DNA of 64,000 nt from Streptomyces sp. NBC_00286 (GTDB lineage: Bacteria > Actinomycetota > Actinomycetes > Streptomycetales > Streptomycetaceae), in NCBI RefSeq assembly GCF_036173125.1, contig NZ_CP108054.1, positions 5,456,001-5,520,000 of the forward strand, written 5' to 3'. Each line of letters begins with the position of its first letter. The first letter of the stretch is position 1. Position numbers and translations under genes: made by a program. The notes beneath the pieces were generated by a model. The model was not told the origin of the DNA. It worked only from the letters and a program-made list of their open reading frames with translations, and did not search any database. Shown here piece by piece: positions 38,416-46,805 of the stretch.

Positions 38416-38587
38416 TCCGTACGCCGTATGCTCCGCTTTCTGTGCGTCCGTGAACGAGGTGTTGCTCCACACCGTCAGGCGTATGGAGGAGGCAGGGAGT
38501 GCGCAGGCCGGGATGCTGTTCTTCGACGTACCCGGCGTGGTGAGCACAGCGCCTGACGCGTGATGCCCTCGAGGCGATACTGGCCTT

Positions 38588-39130
38588 ATGACTCCAGCGA
38601 ACCGCCCGGGCACAGTTCACTTACGTGCGTTCACCGAGGGCGACCTCGACTTCCTCGATCGGCTCTGCACGGATCCCGATGCGCTCGGCGAGTTCGAGTG
38701 GCCCGGATTCGGTGATCCGAGGGCACGCCGTAAGCGGTGGGAGAGTGACGGGTACATCTCCGCCGAGTCCGCGGCGGTTGCGATCGTGCGGGCCGACGAC
38801 ACGGTTATCGGCATCGCCAGCTGGAAGCGCGGCGGATCCCCGTTGGGTGTCACCTACGAGATCGGCGCGGCGGTGCTGCCCGAGCATCGAGGGCAGGGGG
38901 TGGGCACGGCGGCGCAGAAGCAACTCGTGGACTACCTGTTGGACCACACGACTGCGAACCGAATCGAAGCCCTCACAAATGGCGGCAACTTCGGCGAGCA
39001 GAAGGTGCTCGAACGCGTGGGGTTCCGTCAGGAAGGAGTCATGCGCGGCAGATCCTTCCAGCATGGCGAATACGTCGATGTGCTTGTCTACGGCCTGCTC
39101 CGCTCAGAACACCGTCCCGGAACCCCATGA
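38588..39130 (+). CDS. GNAT-family acetyltransferase (RimJ/RimL-like)
   Basis: The 180-residue protein has the RimJ-like start VHLRAFTEGDLDFLDRL, the acetyl-CoA motif VLPEHRGQGVGTAAQ (about residues 98-112) and the closing segment QKVLERVGFRQEGVMRGR. Such enzymes acetylate N-terminal or small-molecule amines. It is 88 bases upstream of the first paralogous membrane protein of the following cluster, in the same direction. The substrate is unknown. Confidence 0.83.
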   Translation: MTPANRPGTVHLRAFTEGDLDFLDRLCTDPDALGEFEWPGFGDPRARRKRWESDGYISAESAAVAIVRADDTVIGIASWKRGGSPLGVTYEIGAAVLPEHRGQGVGTAAQKQLVDYLLDHTTANRIEALTNGGNFGEQKVLERVGFRQEGVMRGRSFQHGEYVDVLVYGLLRSEHRPGTP

Positions 39131-39218
39131 GCATTCTCAGGGCCTACTCAAAGTCAGCTGGGAAAGGCTCACGGGGAGCGAAGATGATCTTGCAGCGCAT
39201 GTCCTGGAGGGTGGAACA

Positions 39219-39875
39219 GTGGGCCTGCGGCGTCATCTCAAGAAGCTGCTCAACAAAGTCGAGCAAGACGATCAGAGCATCACGGAATTCACACTTCCCG
39301 GTTTCGCAGAACCCGAGTTGCACTACACCACAGACATCCCGTGGCCGTCGATGTGGGCCTTTGCAAGGTTCGCCTACATCTCCGAGCAGTACGGATATCG
39401 CTACGGCGGACTGAATCCTGACCTGGTCGGCACAGGCAGACCCTTCTTCATCTTCCGTCGCCTACCTGACGCGCGGCTTCGCGCGGAACAGGCGCATGCC
39501 CGGTTCCCCAAGGCTCTGAGCGGTGGCCAACTGCCCGGGATGCGCCCATGGCCATTTCCGGTCCTGTCACAGCCGGAGGTGCGGCGTGAAGTGAAGCTGC
39601 TGCATGCCCGGATCAGAGTCGACTACTTCAGCGTGCTGGGAAGGCAGCGCCTGAAGCCATGGTTCATCGCCATCGGGGTGGTGAGCCTGGCCCTCATCGT
39701 GGTGAACGGTCAGTTCAACTCCGCAGGAGTGCTGTTCGCCGCGGGCGCCGCAGTGACCTTGAGCGCGTTGCTCGTCACGTCCAGGATGCTCATGCGCCGT
39801 CGGCTCATGGCGTACCAGAGGATGCTCGACCGGGCCGGTATCACCTGGCGTCCCGGCTGTCAGCCGGATAACTGA
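39219..39875 (+). CDS. two-helix membrane protein, paralogue A of the local family
   Basis: The 218-residue protein is one of four local paralogues. A soluble N-terminal part carries FARFAYISEQYGYRYGG (about residues 48-64), FFIFRRL and GGQLPGMRP. It leads via EVKLLHARIRVD to two adjacent transmembrane helices (about 150-190) and a short basic tail ending in DRAGITWRP. The GTG at 39219 follows a clear GGAGGG; the frame extends far upstream only as a shadow of the GNAT gene. Function is unknown. It is convergent with paralogue B. Confidence 0.7.
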   Translation: MGLRRHLKKLLNKVEQDDQSITEFTLPGFAEPELHYTTDIPWPSMWAFARFAYISEQYGYRYGGLNPDLVGTGRPFFIFRRLPDARLRAEQAHARFPKALSGGQLPGMRPWPFPVLSQPEVRREVKLLHARIRVDYFSVLGRQRLKPWFIAIGVVSLALIVVNGQFNSAGVLFAAGAAVTLSALLVTSRMLMRRRLMAYQRMLDRAGITWRPGCQPDN

Positions 39876-39888
39876 AGCAGCGCGAACC

Positions 39889-39924
39889 CCAGGCCGTCCG
39901 AGCCTTGCGTCGGAGGCGGCCTGG
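39889..39924. terminator. hairpin between convergent paralogues A and B
   Basis: CCAGGCCGTCCGA (39889-39901) pairs with TCGGAGGCGGCCTGG (39910-39924), with a small bulge and an eight-base loop. It may end both transcripts. Confidence 0.5.
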
Positions 39925-40027
39925 ACCGGGAGCGCCGGGGTGGACTGTCGCGAAAGCCGGTACTGGAGGCCGGTGAGCCGCCGACTCAGGCGGTGGGCGG
40001 CAAAGGGCCGGGACGACGGGCGGTGGG

Positions 40028-40642
40028 TCAGTGCTGTGGGGAATTGTCCCCCGGCACGCCCCGGCTGGCAGCCTCCAGGATCTGCGAGTACTTGGCGTAC
40101 CTTCGGCGGGCCATTCGCATGCCCAGGAAGTACAGGCCGAAGACTGCCAGCCACACGCAGGCCCCAACCGTCATGCTCTTCGCGGTGAAACCGACCTTGG
40201 CAAGGGCGATGACTATAAGGACCGGTGCGATGAAGAGGAAGGGCAGCGTGCGCTTTCTCTGGACGTCACCGCTGAGGTCGACCTCGATGCGCGCGCGGAG
40301 AAGATCGACGGCGGGCCGGGTTTCCGGAAGTGGCCGCAGTCCGCTCGCCACGGGCTTCATGCCGGGCGTGGGCCCGCCGCGCGCAGCCGAGGGGTACTGT
40401 GCCCGGGTTGCCGCGGCGCGCTCACGCGCTTTGGGGCTGGAATCCCTGCGGAAGAGGAACACGGGACGGGCGCTGCCCGACAAGGTGAGTTCGAGACCGG
40501 CGTACAGGTAACCGTACTGCTCGGCAATGTAGGCGTACGCCGCAAACTTCCGCTTGGAGTTCCAAGGGGTCTGGAACGTGAAGGTCTCAGCGCCGCGCTC
40601 GTCTTCACGGAGCAGAGACCTGATGTGCCGCTCGACGCCCAT
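40028..40642 (-). CDS. two-helix membrane protein, paralogue B of the local family
   Basis: The 204-residue protein shares with A, C and D the motifs KFAAYAYIAEQYGYLYAG, FLFRRDSS, GGPTPGMKP and RPAVDLLRARIEVD. Two transmembrane helices follow (about 137-180; LPFLFIAPVLIVIALAKVG and SMTVGACVWLAVFGLYFLG). The start ATG at 40642 has GGGGAGG upstream. The first ~25 residues (HIRSLLREDERGAETF) are charged. It is convergent with A and divergent from the mosaic pseudogene. Function is unknown. Confidence 0.7.
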   Translation of the reverse strand: MGVERHIRSLLREDERGAETFTFQTPWNSKRKFAAYAYIAEQYGYLYAGLELTLSGSARPVFLFRRDSSPKARERAAATRAQYPSAARGGPTPGMKPVASGLRPLPETRPAVDLLRARIEVDLSGDVQRKRTLPFLFIAPVLIVIALAKVGFTAKSMTVGACVWLAVFGLYFLGMRMARRRYAKYSQILEAASRGVPGDNSPQH

Positions 40643-40794
40643 TTCGCCTCCCCTTGGCCCGGGGCGTGACTCACTTCTGGCACCGCACTGCCCATCATCC
40701 TGGCGTCCATGATCGCATCGCAGATACCGTCCGTCGCAGCAGCCCCTCAGCGTCGGATGAACCAACGGGGCAAAGGATGAAGGGGGATGAGGCG

Positions 40795-41052
40795 GTGTCG
40801 TTCTTGAGATTCGCAGGCGCCGAGGTCAGGGAGATGTCGAGGAAACTCGAGACCGGCGACGGTCACATGAAGAGCGCATCCAAAAAGATGTCGGCAGCCG
40901 ACGCCACCCGGATCGGGCACAGCGAGCTACAAACCGCCTGCGACGACTCTCTCCCGACACCTCGCGGCGTAAGTTCGCGGCCTTCGCCTATAACGCCGAG
41001 CAGTTCGGCTATCGGTACGACGGTCTGGCCCCGGGCATGTCGCCGAGCATGA
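40795..41052 (+). pseudogene. mosaic remnant: EspC-like start joined to a fragment of the membrane-protein family
   Basis: From GTG 40795 the frame encodes VSFLRFAGAEVREMSRKLET and continues to LQTACDD at 40947. It aligns closely with the first ~50 residues of the intact EspC-like protein at 41502 (MSFLRFFSDEVKEMARTLEN). Similarity then ends abruptly. From about 40964, in a different frame, the DNA encodes RKFAAFAYNAEQFGYRYDGL, the signature of the membrane family A-D. Two gene fragments have therefore been joined by deletion or recombination, with a frame change. The product, if made, would be a truncated hybrid. Confidence 0.75.
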
Positions 41053-41501
41053 GGCTTCCACTCACTCCGGTTCGCTGGGCCATGAACCTCAGTCGGCCGA
41101 ACTGCCCCGGCGTGCAAGCGGGACGACGCATTGCACCAGCCAAGAGCTCGGTGGTGCCGCGTACCTGAGGCCATTCAACGGGAGCCTGGTGGCCGCCATT
41201 TGATGGTCTTTTGGGCGCTTTGAGGTCGATACGGAGCTGCCGGCGACGTCATTCGCTCTGGTGTGACCAGTGCCGCATCGATAGCGTTACTTCGCTCATG
41301 TCAACCCTCGCCCCACCGGGAGTCGTCAGTGAACCGCCGCCCCAACCTGCTCGCAGCGATCACGCTGACCGCCGCTGCGGCTTTGACGCGTGCCGCTGAG
41401 GAACAGCCGCTTCCCAACGGCGAGTTCGGTGCCGAGCAGGACGTGATCGTGCAGGAGATCCAGGCCATCAATCGCTAAACAGCACGCGGGGGAAAGTTCG
41501 C
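41053..41501. other. degenerate intergenic region with a lipoprotein-like remnant
   Basis: No intact gene is seen. From GTG 41329 to 41478 a 49-codon frame reads VNRRPNLLAAITLTAAAALT and then RAAEEQPLPNGEF. The start resembles the signal sequence typical of streptomycete lipoproteins, but the Cys-containing lipobox is lost. I regard it as a remnant. Together with the adjacent mosaic pseudogene this shows past rearrangement. The ribosome-binding site of the EspC-like gene (GGGGGAAAG) lies just before 41502. Confidence 0.45.
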
Positions 41502-41807
41502 ATGTCGTTCCTGAGGTTCTTCTCCGACGAAGTGAAGGAGATGGCTCGCACCCTGGAGAACAGCGGTGGCCGTATGAAGGAGGCGTCGAAGGAGATGGCG
41601 CGGGCGGACTCCAGCCAGGTCGGCCACGAAGGCCTTCAGTCCGCGTGCGACGACTTCGCCGAATCCTGGGACTACGGCTTCGGTCAGCTCTCCAAGCTGA
41701 CGAAGGGCGTTTCCAAATTCGCCAACAAGGCTTCAGAGGAGTTCCTCAAGCTGGACCAGAAGCTATACGACGAATTGAAGAAGTCCGCAGAGAAGGAAAA
41801 GCAGTGA
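41502..41807 (+). CDS. EspC/WXG100-like small helical protein, putative type VII secretion substrate
   Basis: The 101-residue protein is predicted to be almost entirely helical: a first helix (DEVKEMARTLENSGGRMKEA), a turn at GHEGLQSACDDFAESWDYGF with a W-x-x-G element, and a second helix ending in charged KSAEKEKQ. Length and hairpin design resemble EspC/WXG100-type substrates of type VII secretion. Start ATG 41502 follows GGGGGAAAG. A broken second copy lies at 40795. The large WXG protein is 800 bases downstream in the same direction. No type VII machinery gene lies in the window. Confidence 0.6.
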   Translation: MSFLRFFSDEVKEMARTLENSGGRMKEASKEMARADSSQVGHEGLQSACDDFAESWDYGFGQLSKLTKGVSKFANKASEEFLKLDQKLYDELKKSAEKEKQ

Positions 41808-41857
41808 GTTTGGCCCGCTATATTAAGTGACCCGAAGTCAAGTTTTCACCGTATTCC

Positions 41858-42454
41858 TCAGGCGGCCCGTCTTGGGGGCCACTCCACGCCCGCTGCGGTT
41901 AGGCGGGCCAGGTGCTTGGTGCGCCGGTGGCGAGTTACGGCAAGGCCCACGAGGTACAGAGCGAAGAATACGAGCCAAATCCCTCCCGCGATGAGTACGC
42001 GTTCGACCGTGTAGCCAGGGAAGGCGAGGAAGATCGCCATGACAACTGGAAGAAGGAGGACATTACTCAAGACTCGTGGGTTATACCTACCGCACGCATC
42101 GACGACCATCCGGGAATACAGCAGATCCACTTCAGGTCGAGCTGTTGGATCTGGGCTGAGCCCATGGCCTGGCCGCATCCCGGGGAGCGCGCCGCCGCGC
42201 ATCAGATCTGGATAGTCAGCCATGGTGGCAGCAACACGCTGTCGAGCATCGGATGTGCGCTGGAAGAGAAAATACGGATTATTCAGAGCGGCGCCTCCCG
42301 GCATGTGGCCCATATAGCGATATCCAAGTCTTTCTGCGACATACGCGAAGGCGGCAAATTTTTTCATTCCTGGGAAGTGGGGCCTTATCGAATGCTCATT
42401 CTTCTCCTCCGAAACAGCCTTCATCAGTTCGTTCAGCAGATGCCGCTCATCCAC
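41858..42454 (-). CDS. two-helix membrane protein, paralogue C of the local family
   Basis: The 198-residue protein has the family motifs KKFAAFAYVAERLGYRYMG, YFLFQRTSDARQR, GGALPGMRP and RPEVDLLYSRMVVD. Two transmembrane helices (about 130-175) and the closing segment LTAAGVEWPP follow. I chose the GTG at 42454 (VDERHLLNELMK) because GGAGGAAGG precedes it. The frame is open much further, but only as the antisense shadow of the WXG gene. It is divergent from the WXG gene with a 147-base shared upstream region. Base composition is less GC-rich than in core genes. Function is unknown. Confidence 0.7.
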   Translation of the reverse strand: MDERHLLNELMKAVSEEKNEHSIRPHFPGMKKFAAFAYVAERLGYRYMGHMPGGAALNNPYFLFQRTSDARQRVAATMADYPDLMRGGALPGMRPGHGLSPDPTARPEVDLLYSRMVVDACGRYNPRVLSNVLLLPVVMAIFLAFPGYTVERVLIAGGIWLVFFALYLVGLAVTRHRRTKHLARLTAAGVEWPPRRAA

Positions 42455-42601
42455 GACCCTTCCTCCTTCGACCACTGAGAGATGAGGGTGCCCATAGTGC
42501 CATCCACGCACCACTGGTAACTTACCGCCCCATCGAGAGCTCCTTCCGGAAGGAAGGGGCATGGTACGGATGGGCGACACGCGACCACGGGGGGAAGTCT
42601 G

Positions 42602-43951
42602 ATGAGTTCTGAAATGTATCCAAATCTGGGCTTTGATCCGGCACCAGGCGATCTTGATTCTGTGAGAGACCTCGCGAGGGCCATCGGGCGAGTCACTCAG
42701 GGTGGCGACACGGCCCAGACGGAATTGCGCAAAATGGGCACTTCCGACGGTGTATGGGCAGGCAAGTCGGCCAACGCATTCAAAGAGACCTTCTCCGAAG
42801 TCCCCCCGTACTTGAAGAAATCTCTGGGTTCTTTGAGTACAGCACACCGGGCCCTCACCTCCTGGGAGAAGCAGCTTGACGGCTTTCAAGCCAGGGCCAG
42901 GAAGCTGGAAGAGGAGGCAGCGGAAGCAGTGCGGCGCGTGAACTCCGCCCAGGTCGCGATGGATGGTCTGCCCTCCTCCACATCCGGGATGTCGGACAAG
43001 GAGAAGGAGCAGCACGAGAAGGACTCCAAGAGCAAGAAGAATTCCCTGGACTCCGCGAACAGCGAGCTTTCTGCGATCCGCAGCCGGGCCCGCTCGCTCC
43101 ACACCGAACATGAAAGTGCCGCGACGGACATCTCGCGTCTGGTCAAGGGAGCGGCTGACGACGCCCCTCCTGAGCCCAGTTGGTTCGAGGATGCGCTGAA
43201 CGCTGCCAGTGACTTGCTCGGGGACGCTTGGGACACCATCACGGACCCCAACTTCTGGAAGATGATCGGCGATATCCTGGCAGATATCGCCATGGTTGTC
43301 GGTGTCCTCGCGCTCTTCTTCTCCGGCCTCGGGGTGGCGGCCTTCATTATTGCTGGGCTCGCTCTCGCCTTTCATCTGGCCGCCAAGGCCGGTGGCGCCG
43401 ACGTGACCTGGGAGACAATTGCCTGGGACGCCGTTGGTGTATTCGCCGGCGGTCTCAGCCTGGCGGGTGGGCGTCTCGCTCAATCCGGCCGCGCCCTCGT
43501 CGCGGCCGGGCGCGAACTCCGCCTTTCCTCCGGCTTCATGAAGGCATTGGGGAACGTCAGGTTCGGCAACATCCGGGGCGGGCTGAAGGGACTGCCCAGC
43601 GGTGTCGCCAACTCCGCACGCGGTTTGGCCACCGCAGGAAAGGGATGGTCGTTCGTCGCCTCGGGCGTTGCGATCGACAAGGCCGCCACTTGGGCGGGCG
43701 CTTCCTTGGCCATTGGCTCCAATATGCACAACGGAACCTGGGATCAGGGCCGTTGGACAGATGGAGAGTTCAAGATCGGTGACATTCCGGTAGTCGGGCC
43801 GTTCATGGACTACTTCGGCCCGGTCGACGAGGACAAACCAGTGGCTCCGGGCCCCTTCCCGTCCACCTTCGACGCCCCGACCGCTCTCGCCTCCTCCGGC
43901 AGCACCTTCACCCAGCAACTCGACCCGTCGCAGATGGGTACGGCTGCATGA
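42602..43951 (+). CDS. WXG-type putative type VII secreted protein with a transmembrane core
   Basis: The 449-residue protein begins with a helical WXG-like domain (about residues 1-110). The motif is Trp52-Ala-Gly54 in GVWAGKSANAF. A charged coiled region follows (100-180, SDKEKEQHEKDSKSKKNSLD). A hydrophobic stretch at 221-262 (IGDILADIAMVVGVLALFF onward) and a Gly/Ala-rich part (270-370) could insert in membranes. The C-terminus (DIPVVGPFMDYFGPVDED) has no recognisable toxin domain. AT-richer codons than core genes suggest acquisition. The stop overlaps the next gene by four bases. It is a candidate effector, not a proven toxin. Confidence 0.6.
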   Translation: MSSEMYPNLGFDPAPGDLDSVRDLARAIGRVTQGGDTAQTELRKMGTSDGVWAGKSANAFKETFSEVPPYLKKSLGSLSTAHRALTSWEKQLDGFQARARKLEEEAAEAVRRVNSAQVAMDGLPSSTSGMSDKEKEQHEKDSKSKKNSLDSANSELSAIRSRARSLHTEHESAATDISRLVKGAADDAPPEPSWFEDALNAASDLLGDAWDTITDPNFWKMIGDILADIAMVVGVLALFFSGLGVAAFIIAGLALAFHLAAKAGGADVTWETIAWDAVGVFAGGLSLAGGRLAQSGRALVAAGRELRLSSGFMKALGNVRFGNIRGGLKGLPSGVANSARGLATAGKGWSFVASGVAIDKAATWAGASLAIGSNMHNGTWDQGRWTDGEFKIGDIPVVGPFMDYFGPVDEDKPVAPGPFPSTFDAPTALASSGSTFTQQLDPSQMGTAA

Positions 43952-44694
43952 GCTTCAACGAAGGTATGACCGGCGACGTAACTCGCAGTGACAGGGCACC
44001 CTTTCATTACGCTTTCCACCATCAAGTCCCTGATGAATTCGTTCGGCTCCCCGAGCCGACGGCCTCTGACGGCTGGCGGCAGGCCATGGCAGAGCTGCTG
44101 CCCGAGTCGGACGAAGAACAGCAGGATGCCGCCAGTGAAGGCCTCCGCCGCCAGCTGCCGCTTTTGAGCGCGAGGGAGAACGTGGTCCTCACCGCCATGT
44201 GCGTCGGCACCGAGGAGGTGGACGGGGACGAGCGCTTGTCCATGGGCTTGCTCGCCGTGACCGTCCGGCCAAGCGAACACACCCCTTCCACTCGTCTCTT
44301 CACTGCTGAAGGGATTTATCAGGCCACCGCGCAGAAGTTCTTCTCCGGAATGCCCGAGGAACGCCTTGAGGAGATCGGCTTTCCGCTTGGCGAAGGGCTC
44401 CAGGGGCCCCAGGACATGGTGCTGGCCGCCAAACTGCCCGGCGGGCCTGCCGTCATGTCTACGTCCCTGCGCACCCTCCGCTTGCCCGATCTCGATGCCG
44501 GGCTCAAAATGCCTCCGCTTCCGATGGCCGCGCTCCAACTTGTCGTACCCGCACCGCACAGCTACTGCGTATACGTCACCATCTCCACCCCCTCTGTCTT
44601 CCTCCTTGACTCCTACAGCGCTCGCCTCGCGCATATCGGCCGCAGTCTGAAGTTCGACGATCTCCCCGCAGCAGATCAGCCACACCAGCCATAG
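43948..44694 (+). CDS. hypothetical protein coupled to the WXG protein
   Basis: The 248-residue soluble protein is not recognised. It starts in an ATGA overlap with the WXG gene, so the two are co-translated. The sequence contains FHHQVPDEFVRLPEP, a central segment ENVVLTAMCVGTEEVDGDER and a beta-rich C-terminal half (AALQLVVPAPHSYCVYVTIS). No signal peptide or transmembrane helix is apparent. By position it may be a chaperone or escort for the WXG protein, or an immunity factor. This is inference from context. Confidence 0.6.
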   Translation: MSFNEGMTGDVTRSDRAPFHYAFHHQVPDEFVRLPEPTASDGWRQAMAELLPESDEEQQDAASEGLRRQLPLLSARENVVLTAMCVGTEEVDGDERLSMGLLAVTVRPSEHTPSTRLFTAEGIYQATAQKFFSGMPEERLEEIGFPLGEGLQGPQDMVLAAKLPGGPAVMSTSLRTLRLPDLDAGLKMPPLPMAALQLVVPAPHSYCVYVTISTPSVFLLDSYSARLAHIGRSLKFDDLPAADQPHQP

Positions 44695-44757
44695 CTCGTG
44701 ATCCTTGTAGCCAATGGTGTTCGACAGCCTTGCCGGATCCGATCACTGGGAGCGCGT

Positions 44758-45393
44758 ATGGCCGCGGCGCGGCGACACCTGAGGAAACTGCTGCTCAGCG
44801 CAGAACGGGGCGAGGAACTGCACGTCCTGCCCATGCCGTGGCTCTCCCACCGGAAGCTGGCTTCCTTCGCATACGTCGCCGAGCAGTACGGGTACCGCTA
44901 TGACGGATTCGCCCCGGAGTATTCACCTTCGACTCCTACTCACGTTTTCGCCTTCCGCCGAACCGCAGACGCCCAGCAACGCGCCGCATCCACCATGGAG
45001 CAGTATCCTGACGCGCTTCGCGGCGGGCCTCTCCCCGGAATGCGTCCGGGCGGCAGCGGCCTGAGGCCGCTGCCCGAGGCGAGTCGCGAAGTCGCTCTGC
45101 TTCTGGCGCGGATCATGGTGGACGTCACCGGCAGTCAGTACAGAAGGAAGCGGATCCGGTTCGCGGTCACCGCCGCTGTGATCGGACTCGTTGTCATCCT
45201 CGTACGGGGGGCCTTCACTGCCGCCTCCGTGGATGGATTCCTGACCGGAATCCTGCCTGTAATCGGAGGCTTGAGCCTGTTGTTCCTTGCCGCATACGTG
45301 CTGGGCCGGAGGCTGTCACGTCGCTGGGCTGCCAAGTACCGCCGAATGCTGGACGAGGCCGGCGTTGAATGGCCCATCAACCGCTTGGGATGA
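44758..45393 (+). CDS. two-helix membrane protein, paralogue D of the local family
   Basis: The 211-residue protein shares ASFAYVAEQYGYRYDG, VFAFRRTADAQQRAASTMEQ, GGPLPGMRPGGSGLRPLPEA and VALLLARIMVD with its paralogues. Two transmembrane helices follow (about 131-175; RFAVTAAVIGLVVILVRG and VIGGLSLLFLAAYVLG) and the end LDEAGVEWP. The ATG at 44758 was chosen. It lies 63 bases after the WXG-linked hypothetical gene and may share its transcript, which makes it the best candidate partner of the WXG protein. Confidence 0.7.
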   Translation: MAAARRHLRKLLLSAERGEELHVLPMPWLSHRKLASFAYVAEQYGYRYDGFAPEYSPSTPTHVFAFRRTADAQQRAASTMEQYPDALRGGPLPGMRPGGSGLRPLPEASREVALLLARIMVDVTGSQYRRKRIRFAVTAAVIGLVVILVRGAFTAASVDGFLTGILPVIGGLSLLFLAAYVLGRRLSRRWAAKYRRMLDEAGVEWPINRLG

Positions 45394-45422
45394 ACTCCTT
45401 CGCTGAGGTTGATCCGTCACTG

Positions 45423-45698
45423 CTATGACGGGTTCCGAGGCGGCGGCGTGATGTCCCCCGCGTCCTCGATGCCCTCCACGAAGTGGTCGAACTCGCCTGC
45501 CTGGACGCCGAGTACGAAGGCGTCCCACTTGCGGCGGTTGGTGGTGACGACGTTTTCCGGGTCGCTCGTTTCGCGGATGTAGACGGGGGATTCGGCGTCG
45601 TCTCCCTCGCCGAAGGCGATCTCGATCCAGGGGCCGGGGCCCTCGGCGTCTTCGGGTGCGGCGCGGACCCAGTCGAGGTTCGGGGGGATATCAGCCAC
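45423..45698 (-). CDS. DUF397 small protein
   Basis: The 91-residue acidic protein shows the DUF397 layout: LDWVRAAPEDAEGPGPWIEI, SPVYIRETSDPENVV and the closing WDAFVLGVQAGEFDHFV. DUF397 proteins are abundant in streptomycetes and are usually encoded beside WhiJ-type regulators; their role is thought to be modulation of those regulators. The GTG at 45698 overlaps the stop of the other DUF397 gene by eight bases. Confidence 0.78.
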   Translation of the reverse strand: MADIPPNLDWVRAAPEDAEGPGPWIEIAFGEGDDAESPVYIRETSDPENVVTTNRRKWDAFVLGVQAGEFDHFVEGIEDAGDITPPPRNPS

Positions 45699-45885
45699 GG
45701 TGGGTTTCCTTGGGGGTTTTGAGGGTGGTGAGGAGGGTGGAGAAGGCGGTTGGGGTGGTCTTGAGTATCGCTTTGGCCGGGTCGCTGCTTTCGGTGAGAT
45801 GGAGCCTTCCTGCACTTGCGGCGACGTGTACGCAGGAGTCGCCCTCGGAGCAGTGGGTCGACTTCTGCCAGGCGTACGCACTCAT
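45691..45885 (-). CDS. DUF397 small protein (second copy)
   Basis: The 64-residue protein begins MSAYAWQKSTHCSEGDSCVH, the classical DUF397 signature with Trp, Ser and Cys, followed by a strand and a C-terminal helix that is more divergent and ends in basic residues. It lies nine bases downstream of the HTH gene and overlaps the next DUF397 gene, so the three form an operon. Confidence 0.8.
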   Translation of the reverse strand: MSAYAWQKSTHCSEGDSCVHVAASAGRLHLTESSDPAKAILKTTPTAFSTLLTTLKTPKETHRG

Positions 45886-45894
45886 GGGTGCTCC

Positions 45895-46740
45895 CTATAG
45901 GTCGTGGATGACGGCGAGGATCAGGTCTCGCGTCTTGTCGGGTGCAAGAGCGACGGCATCGAGGCGCTCGAAGAGGATGCGGTACTTGCGTAGTTGGGCC
46001 TCGGCATCCAGGAACTTGAGGCCGTGGGACTGGTCCAGGTGGACCGTGTCGAGTTCTGGCACCGGGCCGTGGGCGTAGTAGATGGACTGGCCTGAGCCGG
46101 GGTAGGCGCCGGCGTCGAACGTGATCGCACGCAAGGTGATGTGCTCCCGCTCGCTTGCGTCGAGCAGATGCTTGAGCTGCTGGCGGGACACGGACGAGCC
46201 GCCGACCTTCATCCGCAGCGCTGCCTCGTGGATGATCGCCTCGTACGGAGTGGGGTCGTCCCTGTACAGCACGGCCTGCCGCTTGACGCGGAACGAGATG
46301 CGGTGCTCGATGTCCGGCGGGGAGAGCTCCGTGACGCCTTGGCGGAAGATCTCGCGAGCGTGGTCGACGGTCTGGAGCAAGCCGGGGATGCGTGCCGTGA
46401 CGGTGGTGCGCAACGACTGGGCGTGATGCTCCAGTTCGGCGAGATCGAGTAGCGGACTCGGCAGGATTTCGCGGTACTGCTCCCACCAGCCGCGCCTGCG
46501 GTCGCCGGTCATCGCGACGATGGCTTCGATCAGTGCCTTGTCCGAGCACTCATACTGGCAGGCCATGGTGCGTACGCGCTCAGGGCTCACGCCCGCGCGT
46601 CCGGCCTCCATGTTGCTGATCTGGTTCTGCTTGACGCGAAGCAGTTGACCGGCCTCGGTGGCATTCAGCCCTGCGCGCTCTCGAAGCTTGCGCAGCTCAA
46701 CGCCCAAGCGGAGTTGACGACCCGTCGGGTTGCTTCTCAC
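45895..46740 (-). CDS. XRE-family HTH regulator with DUF5753 (WhiJ-like)
   Basis: The 281-residue protein has an N-terminal helix-turn-helix at about residues 11-66 (LGVELRKLRERAGLNATEAG, VKQNQISNMEAGRAG). The ~170-residue C-terminal domain matches DUF5753, with IPGLLQTVDHAREIF, YEAIIHEAALRM and SIYYAHGPVPELDTVHLDQS. WhiJ-like proteins of this build influence development and antibiotic production in streptomycetes. Two DUF397 genes follow and an ATPase gene is divergent, which is the classic three-part module. A perfect palindrome lies 66 bases upstream of its start. Confidence 0.88.
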   Translation of the reverse strand: MRSNPTGRQLRLGVELRKLRERAGLNATEAGQLLRVKQNQISNMEAGRAGVSPERVRTMACQYECSDKALIEAIVAMTGDRRRGWWEQYREILPSPLLDLAELEHHAQSLRTTVTARIPGLLQTVDHAREIFRQGVTELSPPDIEHRISFRVKRQAVLYRDDPTPYEAIIHEAALRMKVGGSSVSRQQLKHLLDASEREHITLRAITFDAGAYPGSGQSIYYAHGPVPELDTVHLDQSHGLKFLDAEAQLRKYRILFERLDAVALAPDKTRDLILAVIHDL

Positions 46741-46805
46741 GGGCTTGGTCCGCCTCCTCGTTGCGGGTCACCCACACGGGTGGTGTATCACGAATTTAAG
46801 GGAGA

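Noticed and set aside
38450..38563. A 37-codon frame ending in FFDVPGVVSTAPDA
   Set aside because: There is no ribosome-binding site and no recognisable family; it is more likely a decayed gene end or chance.
41858..43918. A 686-codon open frame on the minus strand
   Set aside because: Only the part up to 42454 carries family motifs and a ribosome-binding site; the rest is the antisense shadow of the WXG gene.
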